Made by a program: the position numbers and the translations under genes
Assembly (NCBI RefSeq): GCF_945605565.1
Contig: NZ_OX216966.1
Coordinates: 4,146,001-4,210,000, forward strand
Direction of reading: 5' to 3'
DNA length: 64,000 bases
Source: Paenibacillus dendritiformis
GTDB lineage: Bacteria > Bacillota > Bacilli > Paenibacillales > Paenibacillaceae
Notes under the pieces: generated by a model
Told to the model about the DNA's origin: nothing
Databases searched by the model: none
The model's input: the letters and a program-made list of their open reading frames with translations, nothing else
Shown: piece after piece, positions 34,166 to 43,030 of the stretch
How the letters are laid out: each line of letters begins with the position of its first letter
Numbering within the stretch: position 1 is the stretch's first letter

Positions 34166-35260
34166 TTATTGTCCCGGCCAGCCATATGGCTTCCCGATAT
34201 GGCGAATCAGTTCGCCTGTCAACGCCTCGTCCTGCAGCTTGCCCGGATCGGAATTCGTCATGACGACGATTCCGCTTCGCAGGCGAGGGTACGCCACCAG
34301 CTTGCACTGGAAGCCGACTCCCCAGCCTTGGGAGACGACAAGCGGCTCTCCTTCTGCCGACGGAACGAAGACCCCCAGCCCAACCTCGTCTGCGCAGCCG
34401 CTGCCCGCCAGCATCTGCCGGGCCAGTTCCGGCTGCAGAATCGAGGCCGTGTCCCCGTTCCAGGCTGCCATCACTTCCAGCGCCAGCAGGGCGAGCTCCG
34501 TCGGCGTCGACCACAGGCCGGCTGCGGCCAGACACGGGTAATACGCCCGTGATCCCTCTACGACATGACCCGCTTGATCATGTCCGGCCGAAGCGCTTGC
34601 TTTCGCCTTGATTTCCTCCGCGCGTCCAATTTTCGAATCATAATAATTCCAATAGAACGTCCGCTTCAAGCCTAGCGGCGTCATGACGAGCCGCTCCATC
34701 GCAACCGCGAACGGCTCTCCCGTCACATCCTCGATCAGCTGTTCAATAACGCAGTAACCGGCATCCGAATAATCGAATCGCCTCCCCGGCACATTTTGGA
34801 TATGTATGGGTTCAGAATGATACGGGGTAGCGCCCGTCAATATCTCCTTCACGGCAGGCAGCGGATCCGTCGTCCGATAGATGCCGAAGCTTCCAGGCGG
34901 ATCCACGATCCCCGACTGATGCGCAAGCAGATGACGCAGCGTAACCTTCACATCTGCCGAATGCGGGCTGTCCGGAAGCCGCCACGTCCGCAAATAACGA
35001 TTCACCTCTGCGTCCAGATCCAACACGCCTGCCTGCACAAGGCGGAGAACGCCAACCGCCGTAACCATTTTGCTTATGGAACAGGCATGGAACAGGCTGT
35101 TCGCGGTCACCCTGCGCGCCGATCCGGCTTCCAACACCCCATAGCCGCCGTTCCATTCCAACTGCCCGTTACAGATCAGGGCGATGCCCACACCCGGCAC
35201 CTGGTGATGCCTCCTCAGTGCCTCAATCCCATTGTCGTCCCTGTCGATGATGTGCTTCAT
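34166..35260 (-). CDS. Serine hydrolase, beta-lactamase/PBP4* family
   Basis: 364 residues, class C beta-lactamase-like fold. FHACSISKMVTAVGVLRLV provides the SxxK motif (about residue 58-61) and RRFDYSDAGYCVIEQLIE the YxN-position motif (here YSD). No signal peptide, so cytoplasmic; such proteins are often esterases or D-amino acid amidases. ATG 35260 follows GGGAG by eight bases. Precedes the Gfo/Idh gene in a probable operon. Confidence 0.9.
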   Translation of the reverse strand: MKHIIDRDDNGIEALRRHHQVPGVGIALICNGQLEWNGGYGVLEAGSARRVTANSLFHACSISKMVTAVGVLRLVQAGVLDLDAEVNRYLRTWRLPDSPHSADVKVTLRHLLAHQSGIVDPPGSFGIYRTTDPLPAVKEILTGATPYHSEPIHIQNVPGRRFDYSDAGYCVIEQLIEDVTGEPFAVAMERLVMTPLGLKRTFYWNYYDSKIGRAEEIKAKASASAGHDQAGHVVEGSRAYYPCLAAAGLWSTPTELALLALEVMAAWNGDTASILQPELARQMLAGSGCADEVGLGVFVPSAEGEPLVVSQGWGVGFQCKLVAYPRLRSGIVVMTNSDPGKLQDEALTGELIRHIGKPYGWPGQ

Positions 35261-35411
35261 GAACTCAGCTCCCATTCATCTCGGAATGCAATGCATCGCG
35301 CTCCTGACGAAATGCTTCCGCCCATGCCTTCTGCAGGCATGCGCTATGCCCTCTGCAGGCAAGCGTTCCGCCAAGTCGCATCTGGACTTCCATCTTACGG
35401 TATGCTTCCGC

Positions 35412-35897
35412 TTAATCCCATACTTGGTCCAGCTTGTCGGCATAGAAGCCAATCGCCTGGCTGTAGGCGCGAATGCCTTCATCTTCCGAAGTGTTCGCCA
35501 GCGCAGTCAACAGCAGCCGTATCGCCTCCGCGTGCTCGCCGAGATTATGCAGGGCCATCGCGTAAAACACGCCAAATTCCTTGCGATCAGGATATTCGCG
35601 CATGCCCTGTCCGAGCGTCTCCTTCGCCTCGGCGTACCGACCCAGCGTGCGGTAGGTGCTGCCCAAGCCAAGCAGGGCTCCGGCGCGGTGCTCATCGCTG
35701 AGCGGGCAGCGCAGCGCCTGTTCGTAATACGGGACGGCCTCCCGTTCCCGGCCGAGATTGTCATGCGCCCAAGCGAGCTGGCATAGAATCTCCCCGTTGT
35801 CCGGTTGCTTCTCCAGCAAATCGGCCAGCAGCGGAATCGCTTCCTCCGCCCGTCCGGCCGCTCTCAGATCAGTGGCACGCTGCAGCGCATCATTCAT
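35412..35897 (-). CDS. Tetratricopeptide repeat protein
   Basis: 161 residues with about three TPR units: AGRAEEAIPLLADLLEKQPDNGEILCQLAWAHDNLGREREAVPYYEQALRC, GLGSTYRTLGRYAEAKETLGQGM and ALHNLGEHAEAIRLLLTAL. TPR arrays bind partner proteins; role unknown. RBS AAAGGA upstream. The 150 bp between it and the serine hydrolase gene holds nothing I recognise. Confidence 0.9.
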   Translation of the reverse strand: MNDALQRATDLRAAGRAEEAIPLLADLLEKQPDNGEILCQLAWAHDNLGREREAVPYYEQALRCPLSDEHRAGALLGLGSTYRTLGRYAEAKETLGQGMREYPDRKEFGVFYAMALHNLGEHAEAIRLLLTALANTSEDEGIRAYSQAIGFYADKLDQVWD

Positions 35898-36001
35898 CGG
35901 TCGTTCATCCTTTCATCCTGTATCGCACGACATGGCGCGCTCATACATTATACCACCTTCTTCCACCCCAGTCAGGCTGTTCTTCTCCCCTTTGCTTCAC
36001 T

Positions 36002-36210
36002 ATCCCATCTAATCAGAAGCGTCTCCGTCCTCCGTTCCTTTTGGCCAATATCCCCTTCATTCAGATGCGTTGCGGCCCTCCGTCTCTTCTGGCCGATATC
36101 CCCTTCATTCAGAAGCGTTGCCGCACTCCGTCTCTTTTGCCCAATATCCCCTTCATTCAGAAGCATTGCCGCCCTCCGTCTCTTTTGGCCAATACCCCCT
36201 TCCGTCAGCT
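36002..36210 (-). repeat. Tandem array R1 of a 48-bp repeat
   Basis: Three near-identical 48-bp units (starting CCAATATCCCCTTCATTCAG, at about 36046, 36094 and 36142) with degenerate partial units on both sides. Unit differences are one to three bases. The minus strand reads CTGAATGAAGGGGATATTGG, similar to the unit of array R2. Because 48 is divisible by three it encodes a 16-residue repeat peptide, but there is no RBS or credible start. Confidence 0.85.
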
Positions 36211-36319
36211 CGTTCTAATCTACCGCGGTCCTTTGACTAGGCAGTATCCCTTTCCCCTCTAACTCGGCCATTCACTCAATCCGCTCTCGTCCCGGACGGC
36301 AAGACCAAGATAAAGATAC

Positions 36320-36710
36320 TGAGCCACGGGGAGAATGATGCCAAGTAGCTTCGCATGGATATGTTCTCTGCTCCCTGACCGAATGGGAGAGTATTGGTAA
36401 GAGGTTGTGCATACACGCGTTCCTGACCAAATGGGAGAATGGTATAAAGTAGCTCTACATAGTACCGTTCCTGACCGAATGGGAGAACGTTGTAAAGGCT
36501 CTGCATATTGCCGCCCCTGACCGAATGGGAGAATGGTGTTAACAGATTCGGCGTGTTTCCGTCCCTGACCGGATGGGAGATTGCGCATAAGATGTTGTAC
36601 ATAACATACTACCCTGACCAATTGAGAGAGTGTTGCTAAGTAAACCAGCATCTGCACTCTTCTGACCGAATGGGAGAATGCATGTAAGGAGCTCTACCCC
36701 TAACCTATAT
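36320..36710 (+). repeat. Array R2 of a degenerate 48-bp repeat
   Basis: TGACCGAATGGGAGA or close variants begin at 36376, 36424, 36472, 36518, 36566, 36615 and 36663 (spacing 46-49), with a poorer copy at 36320. The second half of each unit is less conserved (CTCTGCATA...CCGTTCC). It is related to R1 but lies in the opposite orientation, so the two arrays face each other. Confidence 0.8.
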
Positions 36711-36724
36711 GTACTCCCGGGCAT

Positions 36725-36759
36725 CGAAAAAAGCCCGATGCACAAGCATGCATCAGGCT
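36725..36759 (-). terminator. Terminator of the sugar ABC importer operon
   Basis: On the minus strand AGCCTGATGCA-TGCTTG-TGCATCGGGCT followed by TTTTTTC. Confidence 0.9.
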
Positions 36760-36811
36760 GACAGACAAGCCAGGCCAAGTCAAGCCGGGTTCAAGCGATA
36801 GCGGCTCGCTC

Positions 36812-37690
36812 CTATTCCTTAATGGCACCGATCATGACGCCTTTGACGAAATATTTTTGCAGGAACGGGTATAGCAGCAAAATGGGAACGGTAGCGACGA
36901 TGATGGTCGCGTACTTGATCGTCTCCCCTATCGGCATCTTGTCGGCCGTCCCCGCCGATGTCAGCATGCTGTCCGTGCTGTTCGTAATCAGAATCTCGCG
37001 CAGCACGAGCTGCAGCGGGTACAATTCGCGATCGCGAAGGTAGATCATGGCGCCGAACCAGGAATTCCAGTGCCCCACGCCATAGAACAGGATCATGACG
37101 GCAATGACCGGCATCGAGAGCGGAAGGATGATGCGGATCATGACGGTAAAATCGTTCGCGCCGTCCAGCTTGGCGGATTCCTCCAGACTGTGCGGAATCG
37201 ATTGGAACGCCGTCCTCATTATAATCAGGTTGAAGGCGCTGACGGCTCCCGGGATAATGAGCGCCCACAAGCTGTCCAGCATGCCGAGCCCCGTCACGAG
37301 CAGGTAGCTCGGGATGAGCCCGCCGGAGAAAAACATCGTGAATACGATGAAGAACATGATTGGGTTCTTCCACATGACGTTTTGCCGGGACAGCCCGTAG
37401 GCGCCAAGCGCCGTCATGAAGACATTGAGGCAGGTGCCTACACTGACAATGAACAGCGTGTTCAGATATCCGCTCGTAATCATCGGGTTGTCGAATACGA
37501 GCCGATACGCTTCCAGGTTCAGCCCGGAAGGATGCCAGATCAAGCCGCGCTGCTGGACGACCCAGGCCGGCTCGCTGAGTGAAGCGAACAGGACGTAGAT
37601 GAAGGGATACAGCGTGACGAGACATAACAAGATAAGGAACAGAATGTTGAACACTTCAAAGATGCGTTCGCCGAGCGACATGTTGTTCAC
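36812..37690 (-). CDS. Sugar ABC transporter permease, LplC type
   Basis: 292 residues, six membrane spans. EAA loop SLEESAKLDGANDFTVMIRIILPLSMP contacts the ATPase. The length and the ending KYFVKGVMIGAIKE are typical of LplC/YtcP carbohydrate permeases (CUT1). Last gene of a four-gene cluster: AraC sensor, binding protein, LplB, LplC. No ATPase gene nearby; such systems share the MsmK-type ATPase. Confidence 0.94.
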   Translation of the reverse strand: MNNMSLGERIFEVFNILFLILLCLVTLYPFIYVLFASLSEPAWVVQQRGLIWHPSGLNLEAYRLVFDNPMITSGYLNTLFIVSVGTCLNVFMTALGAYGLSRQNVMWKNPIMFFIVFTMFFSGGLIPSYLLVTGLGMLDSLWALIIPGAVSAFNLIIMRTAFQSIPHSLEESAKLDGANDFTVMIRIILPLSMPVIAVMILFYGVGHWNSWFGAMIYLRDRELYPLQLVLREILITNSTDSMLTSAGTADKMPIGETIKYATIIVATVPILLLYPFLQKYFVKGVMIGAIKE

Positions 37691-37746
37691 CGCATAACCT
37701 CCTTGTATCGGAATGAATCTGCATCATATGCGCAGCCCGCTGGTCG

Positions 37747-38730
37747 TCACCACAGCTTCGAATCGCTTGTCCGGCGGCTGACCGTGTTCGCGAGAATGAG
37801 CAGCGCGAAGTTGATGACGGAGTTGAACAGGCCGATCGCGGTGCTGTAGCTGTAGTTCGCTTCGAGAAGCCCTTTGCGGTATACATAGGTGCCGATGACG
37901 TCGGCCGTCTCATAGGTGGATGAGTTGTACATCAGTAATATTTTGTCGGTGCTGACGGACATGATGCTCCCCATCTGCAGAATAAGCAGAATGATCACGA
38001 CAGGCATGATGCCCGGAATCGTAATATGGACGACCTGACGCCATTTGGAGGCGCCGTCCACCTTCGCCGCTTCATACAGGGAAGGATCGATGTTGGAGAT
38101 CGCCGCCAAATAAATGATCGTCCCCCAGCCGACGCCCTGCCAGATGCCGGATGAGATATAGAGTGTCCGGAACCATCCCGGCTCCCGCAAATAAGCGACC
38201 GCCTCCACGCCGAACCATCTCAGAATGTTGTTGATCAGACCGTCCCGGGCGAGAAAATCGACCATCATCCCGACAATGACGACAATCGAGATGAAATGCG
38301 GAATGTACGTAATCGTCTGGACCGCCCGCTTGAACAGCTGATGGCGAAGCTCGTTCAGCATCAGCGCGAGAATGATCGGCGCCGGGAACGAGAAGATCAG
38401 CTCGTACAGACTAAGCAGCAATGTATTGCGGACGATGCGCCAGAAGAAGTGGCTGTGGAAAAATTCTTCGAAATATTTGAAGCCGACCCATGGGCTGTCC
38501 AGGAAGCCCATGGCCGGAGAGTAATCCTTGAATGCGATCTGAATGCCGTACATCGGGCCGTAATGGAATATCGCGTAATAGGCGACGACAGGCAGCAGCA
38601 TCAAATAGACATATTTGTTCAGCTTGGCATCGCGGATGACCCGCTGCAGGAAGCTGCGGTCCGCTCTTGCATCCGGACTTCGCTTCACGCGCGAGCGAGG
38701 ACGCGCCGCCGCTTGCTTGGGGGTGGGCAT
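37747..38730 (-). CDS. Sugar ABC transporter permease, LplB type
   Basis: 327 residues: basic N-terminus, six membrane spans and EAA loop SLYEAAKVDGASKWRQVVHITIPGIMP. YYAIFHYGPMYGIQIAFKDYSP is the usual LplB first-loop sequence. Partners the LplC permease. RBS AAGGAGG seven bases before the ATG, immediately after an intercistronic hairpin. Confidence 0.94.
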   Translation of the reverse strand: MPTPKQAAARPRSRVKRSPDARADRSFLQRVIRDAKLNKYVYLMLLPVVAYYAIFHYGPMYGIQIAFKDYSPAMGFLDSPWVGFKYFEEFFHSHFFWRIVRNTLLLSLYELIFSFPAPIILALMLNELRHQLFKRAVQTITYIPHFISIVVIVGMMVDFLARDGLINNILRWFGVEAVAYLREPGWFRTLYISSGIWQGVGWGTIIYLAAISNIDPSLYEAAKVDGASKWRQVVHITIPGIMPVVIILLILQMGSIMSVSTDKILLMYNSSTYETADVIGTYVYRKGLLEANYSYSTAIGLFNSVINFALLILANTVSRRTSDSKLW

Positions 38731-38753
38731 GCCGATTCCTCCTTCTATGCAAC

Positions 38754-38790
38754 GGTTCGTGCCGGTCGATTATCCGTCCCGGCACGAACC
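38754..38790 (-). terminator. Intercistronic hairpin between binding protein and permease genes
   Basis: GGTTCGTGCCGG (38754-38765) and CCGGCACGAACC (38779-38790): perfect 12-bp arms, 13-nt loop, no T-run. Located 7 nt past the binding-protein stop and just before the LplB RBS; likely stabilises the upstream mRNA and limits read-through so binding protein exceeds permease. Confidence 0.7.
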
Positions 38791-38797
38791 CTGTGCT

Positions 38798-40393
38798 TTA
38801 TCGCTTATTGAACCGATCCAGCGCGGCTTGCTGAATTTGGATCGCCTGCTCAATCCCCATCGATTGAATCGTCTCGACAAAAGCATCGAACCGATCCAGC
38901 GGCTCGGCGCCCATGACGAATTTATAGAACATTTCGGATTTATACGTATCGATATCGGCCATAATGGAAGCATAAGTGGAGCTCTCATCCGACGTCCGCG
39001 TCAATGGAGGGAGCAGCTTGCTCCGGTCCGCATCGAGCCAGTTCTTCATCGCCTGCTTCTGCTCCGGCAGCTCGATATACTGCTCGATATAGCGTTTGTC
39101 CTGCACGAACGGCCCGGACCAGTTCACCGGCATATATTTGGCCATGGCTTCCGCGACCGGCAAGCCTTCCGGATTTTTCATAATCTCGTCCGTATATTTC
39201 GGATACCCGTTCTCCATCTGATAGCTCACGCCTTCAACGCCGAAATTGAACAGGAGATGGCCTTCCTCGCCATATTTATAATCCATCCATTTCACGATCT
39301 GCTCCGGATTGGGCGCAGTCGCCGAGACGGCGGCGCCAATGCCCGCGAACGGCGAATCGGCTTGGCCGAGCGCCTTCTTGCCCGGAATGGCGGTCGGATA
39401 AGGCGCGCCGACCAGCTCGAACTCCGGATGGGAGCCCTTCATCAGATTCGTATACCGCCCGACCCCCGATCCATTATACGTAACGAGCGAGCCCAGCACA
39501 TTGCTCGTCATCTTCGCATCCTGCAGCTTGCCGTCGGTCGTGGCGTAATCTTTGTCCAGGAGTCCTTCCTTGTACCAGCGGTTCAGCATCGTCAAGTAAT
39601 CCTTATATTCGGGCTGGATCGGCCCGTACTTGATCTCATTGCCTTCCCGGTAGAATCCGTCGGTAATGCCGAACGCGCCCACGAACGCGACATTGATATC
39701 GCGCAGCAGGAACGGGTTCTCATCCTTCTTGCCGTTGCCGTTCGGATCGCCGTCCCGGAAGGCGATGAGCATCTTCTCCCACTCCTCGATCGTCGCTGGC
39801 ACCTGCAGGCCGAGCTTGTCGAGCCAATCCTTCCGGATCGTCGGCCCCATGAATGTCAACAGCTCTTCATCCGGGCGCAGGAAGGGAAAGACATAAATAT
39901 TGCCTTCATCGGTCGTGACCAGCTTTTTCAGATCGGGCCGCGCATCGAGCACCGCCTTCAGATTCGGGGCATGCTGGTCGATCAGCTCATTCAAGCGGAG
40001 AATTCGCTTCTCCTTAATCGCTTGATCCGGCCCCTTCGCGACGCCGCCCCAAGTGTACTCGATGACATCCGGCAGCTTGCCGGAAGCGAGCATCAGATTG
40101 AACTGATCGGCTTCCTGCCCGGCGGGCGGATGCTGGAAGGTGACCTTCGTTCCGGTCCGCTTCTCCAACTCCTGATACGCCCCCATCTCGCTGAAGCTCT
40201 TCATCACGGTCCCGGCATTCCCGATCGGGGCCCAGTACGTTAAGGAAGCGGGATACGGCACTTCACCCGCCGGCGTATCGGCCGCAGGCTCCGCCGCCTG
40301 CTCCGTCTTCCCGCTGCATGCGGCCAGCATTCCCGTCAGCATCACGAGAGACAGCAGCACAAGAATCGTTCGTCGCCATAATATTTGTTGCAT
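38798..40393 (-). CDS. Sugar-binding lipoprotein (LipO/LplA type)
   Basis: 531 residues. Lipobox LTGMLAAC puts the lipid-anchored cysteine near residue 26. Family 1 solute-binding protein of the long Paenibacillus type (FQHPPAGQEADQFNLMLASGKLPDVIEYTW, PSTIRKDWLDKLGL-like hinge). Likely ligand: oligosaccharide or uronate-containing glycan; not determinable. ATG 40393 has GGGAGG seven bases upstream. Delivers ligand to the LplB/LplC permease. Confidence 0.93.
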   Translation of the reverse strand: MQQILWRRTILVLLSLVMLTGMLAACSGKTEQAAEPAADTPAGEVPYPASLTYWAPIGNAGTVMKSFSEMGAYQELEKRTGTKVTFQHPPAGQEADQFNLMLASGKLPDVIEYTWGGVAKGPDQAIKEKRILRLNELIDQHAPNLKAVLDARPDLKKLVTTDEGNIYVFPFLRPDEELLTFMGPTIRKDWLDKLGLQVPATIEEWEKMLIAFRDGDPNGNGKKDENPFLLRDINVAFVGAFGITDGFYREGNEIKYGPIQPEYKDYLTMLNRWYKEGLLDKDYATTDGKLQDAKMTSNVLGSLVTYNGSGVGRYTNLMKGSHPEFELVGAPYPTAIPGKKALGQADSPFAGIGAAVSATAPNPEQIVKWMDYKYGEEGHLLFNFGVEGVSYQMENGYPKYTDEIMKNPEGLPVAEAMAKYMPVNWSGPFVQDKRYIEQYIELPEQKQAMKNWLDADRSKLLPPLTRTSDESSTYASIMADIDTYKSEMFYKFVMGAEPLDRFDAFVETIQSMGIEQAIQIQQAALDRFNKR

Positions 40394-40452
40394 GACATGA
40401 CCTCCCATCGAATGTGGTATTCCATTTCGGTGATTGGCGAAAGCCTGCTTCC

Positions 40453-40494
40453 ACTATAGCGATCCGTTCAGCGGCCTGTAAGTAAACGTTTTCA
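40453..40494 (-). promoter_or_regulatory. Promoter with cre-like (CcpA) site for the sugar importer operon
   Basis: On the minus strand TGAAAACGTTTACT (40494-40481) matches the cre consensus TGWAANCGNTNWCA in all but the last base. TTACAG and TATAGT (40458-40453), 17 nt apart, form a -35/-10 just downstream, so catabolite repression is likely. Confidence 0.55.
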
Positions 40495-40521
40495 AGATTG
40501 ATTAACGGATGGTATGATTGC

Positions 40522-40551
40522 CGGTATACCGTTGTTAAGATCGGTTAACCG
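40522..40551. promoter_or_regulatory. Twin palindromes CGGTATACCG and CGGTTAACCG
   Basis: Two 10-bp perfect palindromes, 40522-40531 and 40542-40551, 20 bp apart centre to centre, at the AraC stop codon and upstream of the cre site. Possible operator for the AraC-type sensor. Confidence 0.4.
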
Positions 40552-42896
40552 TTCTTCCGATCGTCTTGTCCGGCCAGCATCTCGCGGTATTTGCCGGGCG
40601 TGACGCCCTCGTGTTTTTTGAAGAAGCGCAGGAAGCCGACGTCGCTCGCATAGCCGACCCGCTGCGCGATATCCGAGATCGTCAGCCGGCTGTCCGTCAG
40701 CAATTGCTTTGCTTCCTCGACCCGCAGCTTGGCGATATATTCGGTGATGTTGCGTCCACCGTATTTTTTGAAGAAAGCGGAGATGTATGGCGAGGTCATC
40801 TCGAACTCATCCGCCATCGCGTTCAGGCTGAAGTTCGGATCCCGGTAATTCGCCTCGATGTATACCGTCATCTTGCGGAGCAGCCGTTCATGATAATCGC
40901 TGCGTTCTCTCCATATGTACTGGCAGAGCGTGTCATACTGACGCATAATCCGCTCCTGCATCTCCTCCCCGGCTACGGGCCGTGTGGTCAATCCCACCGG
41001 GTCGATCGGCGCGCCGAACACCTCCCGATCATCGACTTGAATGCTGTTCGTGATTTTCATTAACGTCGTTAACAACTCAATCGTCAAGCAGCGAATCCGA
41101 TCCGGAGTCACCTGCTCCCGCTGCCAATTCAGCTCGAAAATATGCTGCAGCAGCTTCGCCGTCTGTTCCGCGTCACCGCTCTTGACGACGTTCATCAGCT
41201 GGATCTCCGTTTCAATCGGATAGTGATAGTGCGGAGCTTGTCCCGCGTCAATCTGTTCATACACCATCGTCGATTCCGTCCCGTGCACAATCCGGTAATC
41301 GAGTGCCATCAGCGCCTCACTGTAGGCGGCCGCGATCCGATCGATCCCGAAGTGAATCGAGCTGACGCCGCAAACGATGGACAGCTTGAAGCGAAGCTGC
41401 GCCGTCTCCTTCAGCGGCAGCAGCAGATCGTCCCGGATCGCGCTGACGGAGGCTGACGATTCCGGCACATTCAACAGCACGGCCAGCCGATCGCGCTCCA
41501 GCTCGACGATATAGCCCCGCCTCTGCAACAGCTCATGTCCCAGGTTCGTCAGCACGAACCGGACCAGCCCCCATTCGCGTTCGGTATCCCCCTGGATGAA
41601 TTGCGAGCAATCGGCGACATCGATCAGAATAACGCCGAAGTAGTCGTGATCAAGCCGGATATCCATGAAGTGGAGCGTCTCGCTCATCCCGTGAGACAAG
41701 TCGACATGGCCGCGAATGAGGCGCGACAGGAAATTCGCTCGCAGCACGGGCGCTTGCTCGGATAATGTATGCCGCAGCTTATCCTCTTCCTCCAAGGTCC
41801 GGATGACCGATTGCTTGATCAGATCGAATTCATCCCGGTACGTCTCCGCAGATGACCGTTCCCGCTGCGCTAACACCTTCACCACGCTCTTGATCGGCTG
41901 ATAGGAGCGGTAGGCCATCGCATAGGAGCCGCCGATCCCCGCCGCGAGGCAGCCCACCAGAAGGATCAGCGCCCAGCGCTTGATGATGAGGACCTCCTGC
42001 AGGACCACCTTTTTCGGAATGACCGAGACATATTCCCAGCCGTTGCCTCCCTTGACGCGCGACAATATCATCGGCTGCCCGTCGATGCGCATCTCGTTAT
42101 AGCCGCTATCCTGCTGCAGATGATGCTGAATGGCGGAGGCCGTATCGCCGTGAACCGTCGACATCAGCACCTCCTGCTTTTCGTTCAGGATCATAAGCGA
42201 GCCGTCATTGACGCCTTCGATCTGCGTCAGCATCGCCCTGAGCTGCTGCTCGTCGATCTGAACGATCAATTGGCCTTTTATATCCGAGACATACTCATAA
42301 GGAAGAGATTGCACGAAGGTGATCATGTTGGATTGGACATTCTCCCGCCTGACGGATTCGGAAGGCAAATACTGCTTCGGATGGAGTCCCGTCAGCAACT
42401 GATGGCGGACCCATTCGCCGCTGCGGGCGGTGTAGATGGCGATGCGCGAGAAATAGAGGGAAGCATCTGTCTTCATCTCGGGGGTTAGAATCATATCGCT
42501 CCCTTGAAAATAGACCGCAAAATCATGGATAAAGCTGCTGATGTTTTTGTATTTATTCAACTCCTTCAAGGCGTCAATCACCTTCAATTGCTTCTCCAGC
42601 CCTTCGCTGCCGGCATTGTTCAGCAGCCACCTGACCTTGGGATTGAATGCCACCTGGGCCGTCAACTGCTCCACTTCCTTCAATCTGGAATCCGTAATCT
42701 GATTGAGCTGCTTCAGGAGGCCGATGTTCGTCCTGATCGCGTGATTGATCATAATCTCCTCCGTGCGGTAGTAAAAAACGCCTGCCACCGTCACCGGCAG
42801 CAGCAGGATAGCCAGGTACGACAGAAGCAGGGTCAAAAAAACGCTCCTCCTCGTCATGCTCCCCCTCCAGGCGCGAATGCTCCAGCGATCCTTCAT
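40545..42896 (-). CDS. AraC-type membrane sensor-regulator of the sugar operon
   Basis: 783 residues. Membrane span at about 18-42, extracellular dCache-like sensor (45-300), second span (RWALILLVGCLAAGIGGSYAM, about 300-325), a middle linker domain, and a C-terminal AraC pair of helix-turn-helix motifs (FSLNAMADEFEMTSPYISAFFKKYGG and LTISDIAQRVGYASDVGFLRFFKKHEGVTPGKYREM). Such one-component sensors activate adjacent CUT1 importers in Paenibacillus. ATG 42896 has AAGGGGG seven bases upstream. Confidence 0.92.
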   Translation of the reverse strand: MKDRWSIRAWRGSMTRRSVFLTLLLSYLAILLLPVTVAGVFYYRTEEIMINHAIRTNIGLLKQLNQITDSRLKEVEQLTAQVAFNPKVRWLLNNAGSEGLEKQLKVIDALKELNKYKNISSFIHDFAVYFQGSDMILTPEMKTDASLYFSRIAIYTARSGEWVRHQLLTGLHPKQYLPSESVRRENVQSNMITFVQSLPYEYVSDIKGQLIVQIDEQQLRAMLTQIEGVNDGSLMILNEKQEVLMSTVHGDTASAIQHHLQQDSGYNEMRIDGQPMILSRVKGGNGWEYVSVIPKKVVLQEVLIIKRWALILLVGCLAAGIGGSYAMAYRSYQPIKSVVKVLAQRERSSAETYRDEFDLIKQSVIRTLEEEDKLRHTLSEQAPVLRANFLSRLIRGHVDLSHGMSETLHFMDIRLDHDYFGVILIDVADCSQFIQGDTEREWGLVRFVLTNLGHELLQRRGYIVELERDRLAVLLNVPESSASVSAIRDDLLLPLKETAQLRFKLSIVCGVSSIHFGIDRIAAAYSEALMALDYRIVHGTESTMVYEQIDAGQAPHYHYPIETEIQLMNVVKSGDAEQTAKLLQHIFELNWQREQVTPDRIRCLTIELLTTLMKITNSIQVDDREVFGAPIDPVGLTTRPVAGEEMQERIMRQYDTLCQYIWRERSDYHERLLRKMTVYIEANYRDPNFSLNAMADEFEMTSPYISAFFKKYGGRNITEYIAKLRVEEAKQLLTDSRLTISDIAQRVGYASDVGFLRFFKKHEGVTPGKYREMLAGQDDRKNG

Positions 42897-43030
42897 CTCT
42901 GTTCCCCCTTCCCTCTTCTTCAATAATGCGACTCGCACTATAATCATTTATCTTAGTGGATGAAAAGAAGATGCGCCATTTTCAATATGGTAAAATAACA
43001 GATACTTATCGCATCAATCCAAAGAAATGA

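Noticed and set aside
35972..36166. Minus-strand peptide with a 16-residue repeat (LNEGDIGQK type)
   Set aside because: It is the translation of the 48-bp tandem repeat; no RBS or non-repeat domain.
36002..36710. CRISPR array
   Set aside because: The 48-bp units are contiguous and similar along their whole length in R1, with no unique spacers, and no cas genes are present.
36259..36778. Minus-strand open frames with LPFGQ/SPIRSG repeats
   Set aside because: Two frames are equally open through the degenerate array R2, as expected from repeat DNA whose units differ in length, and no start signal is present.
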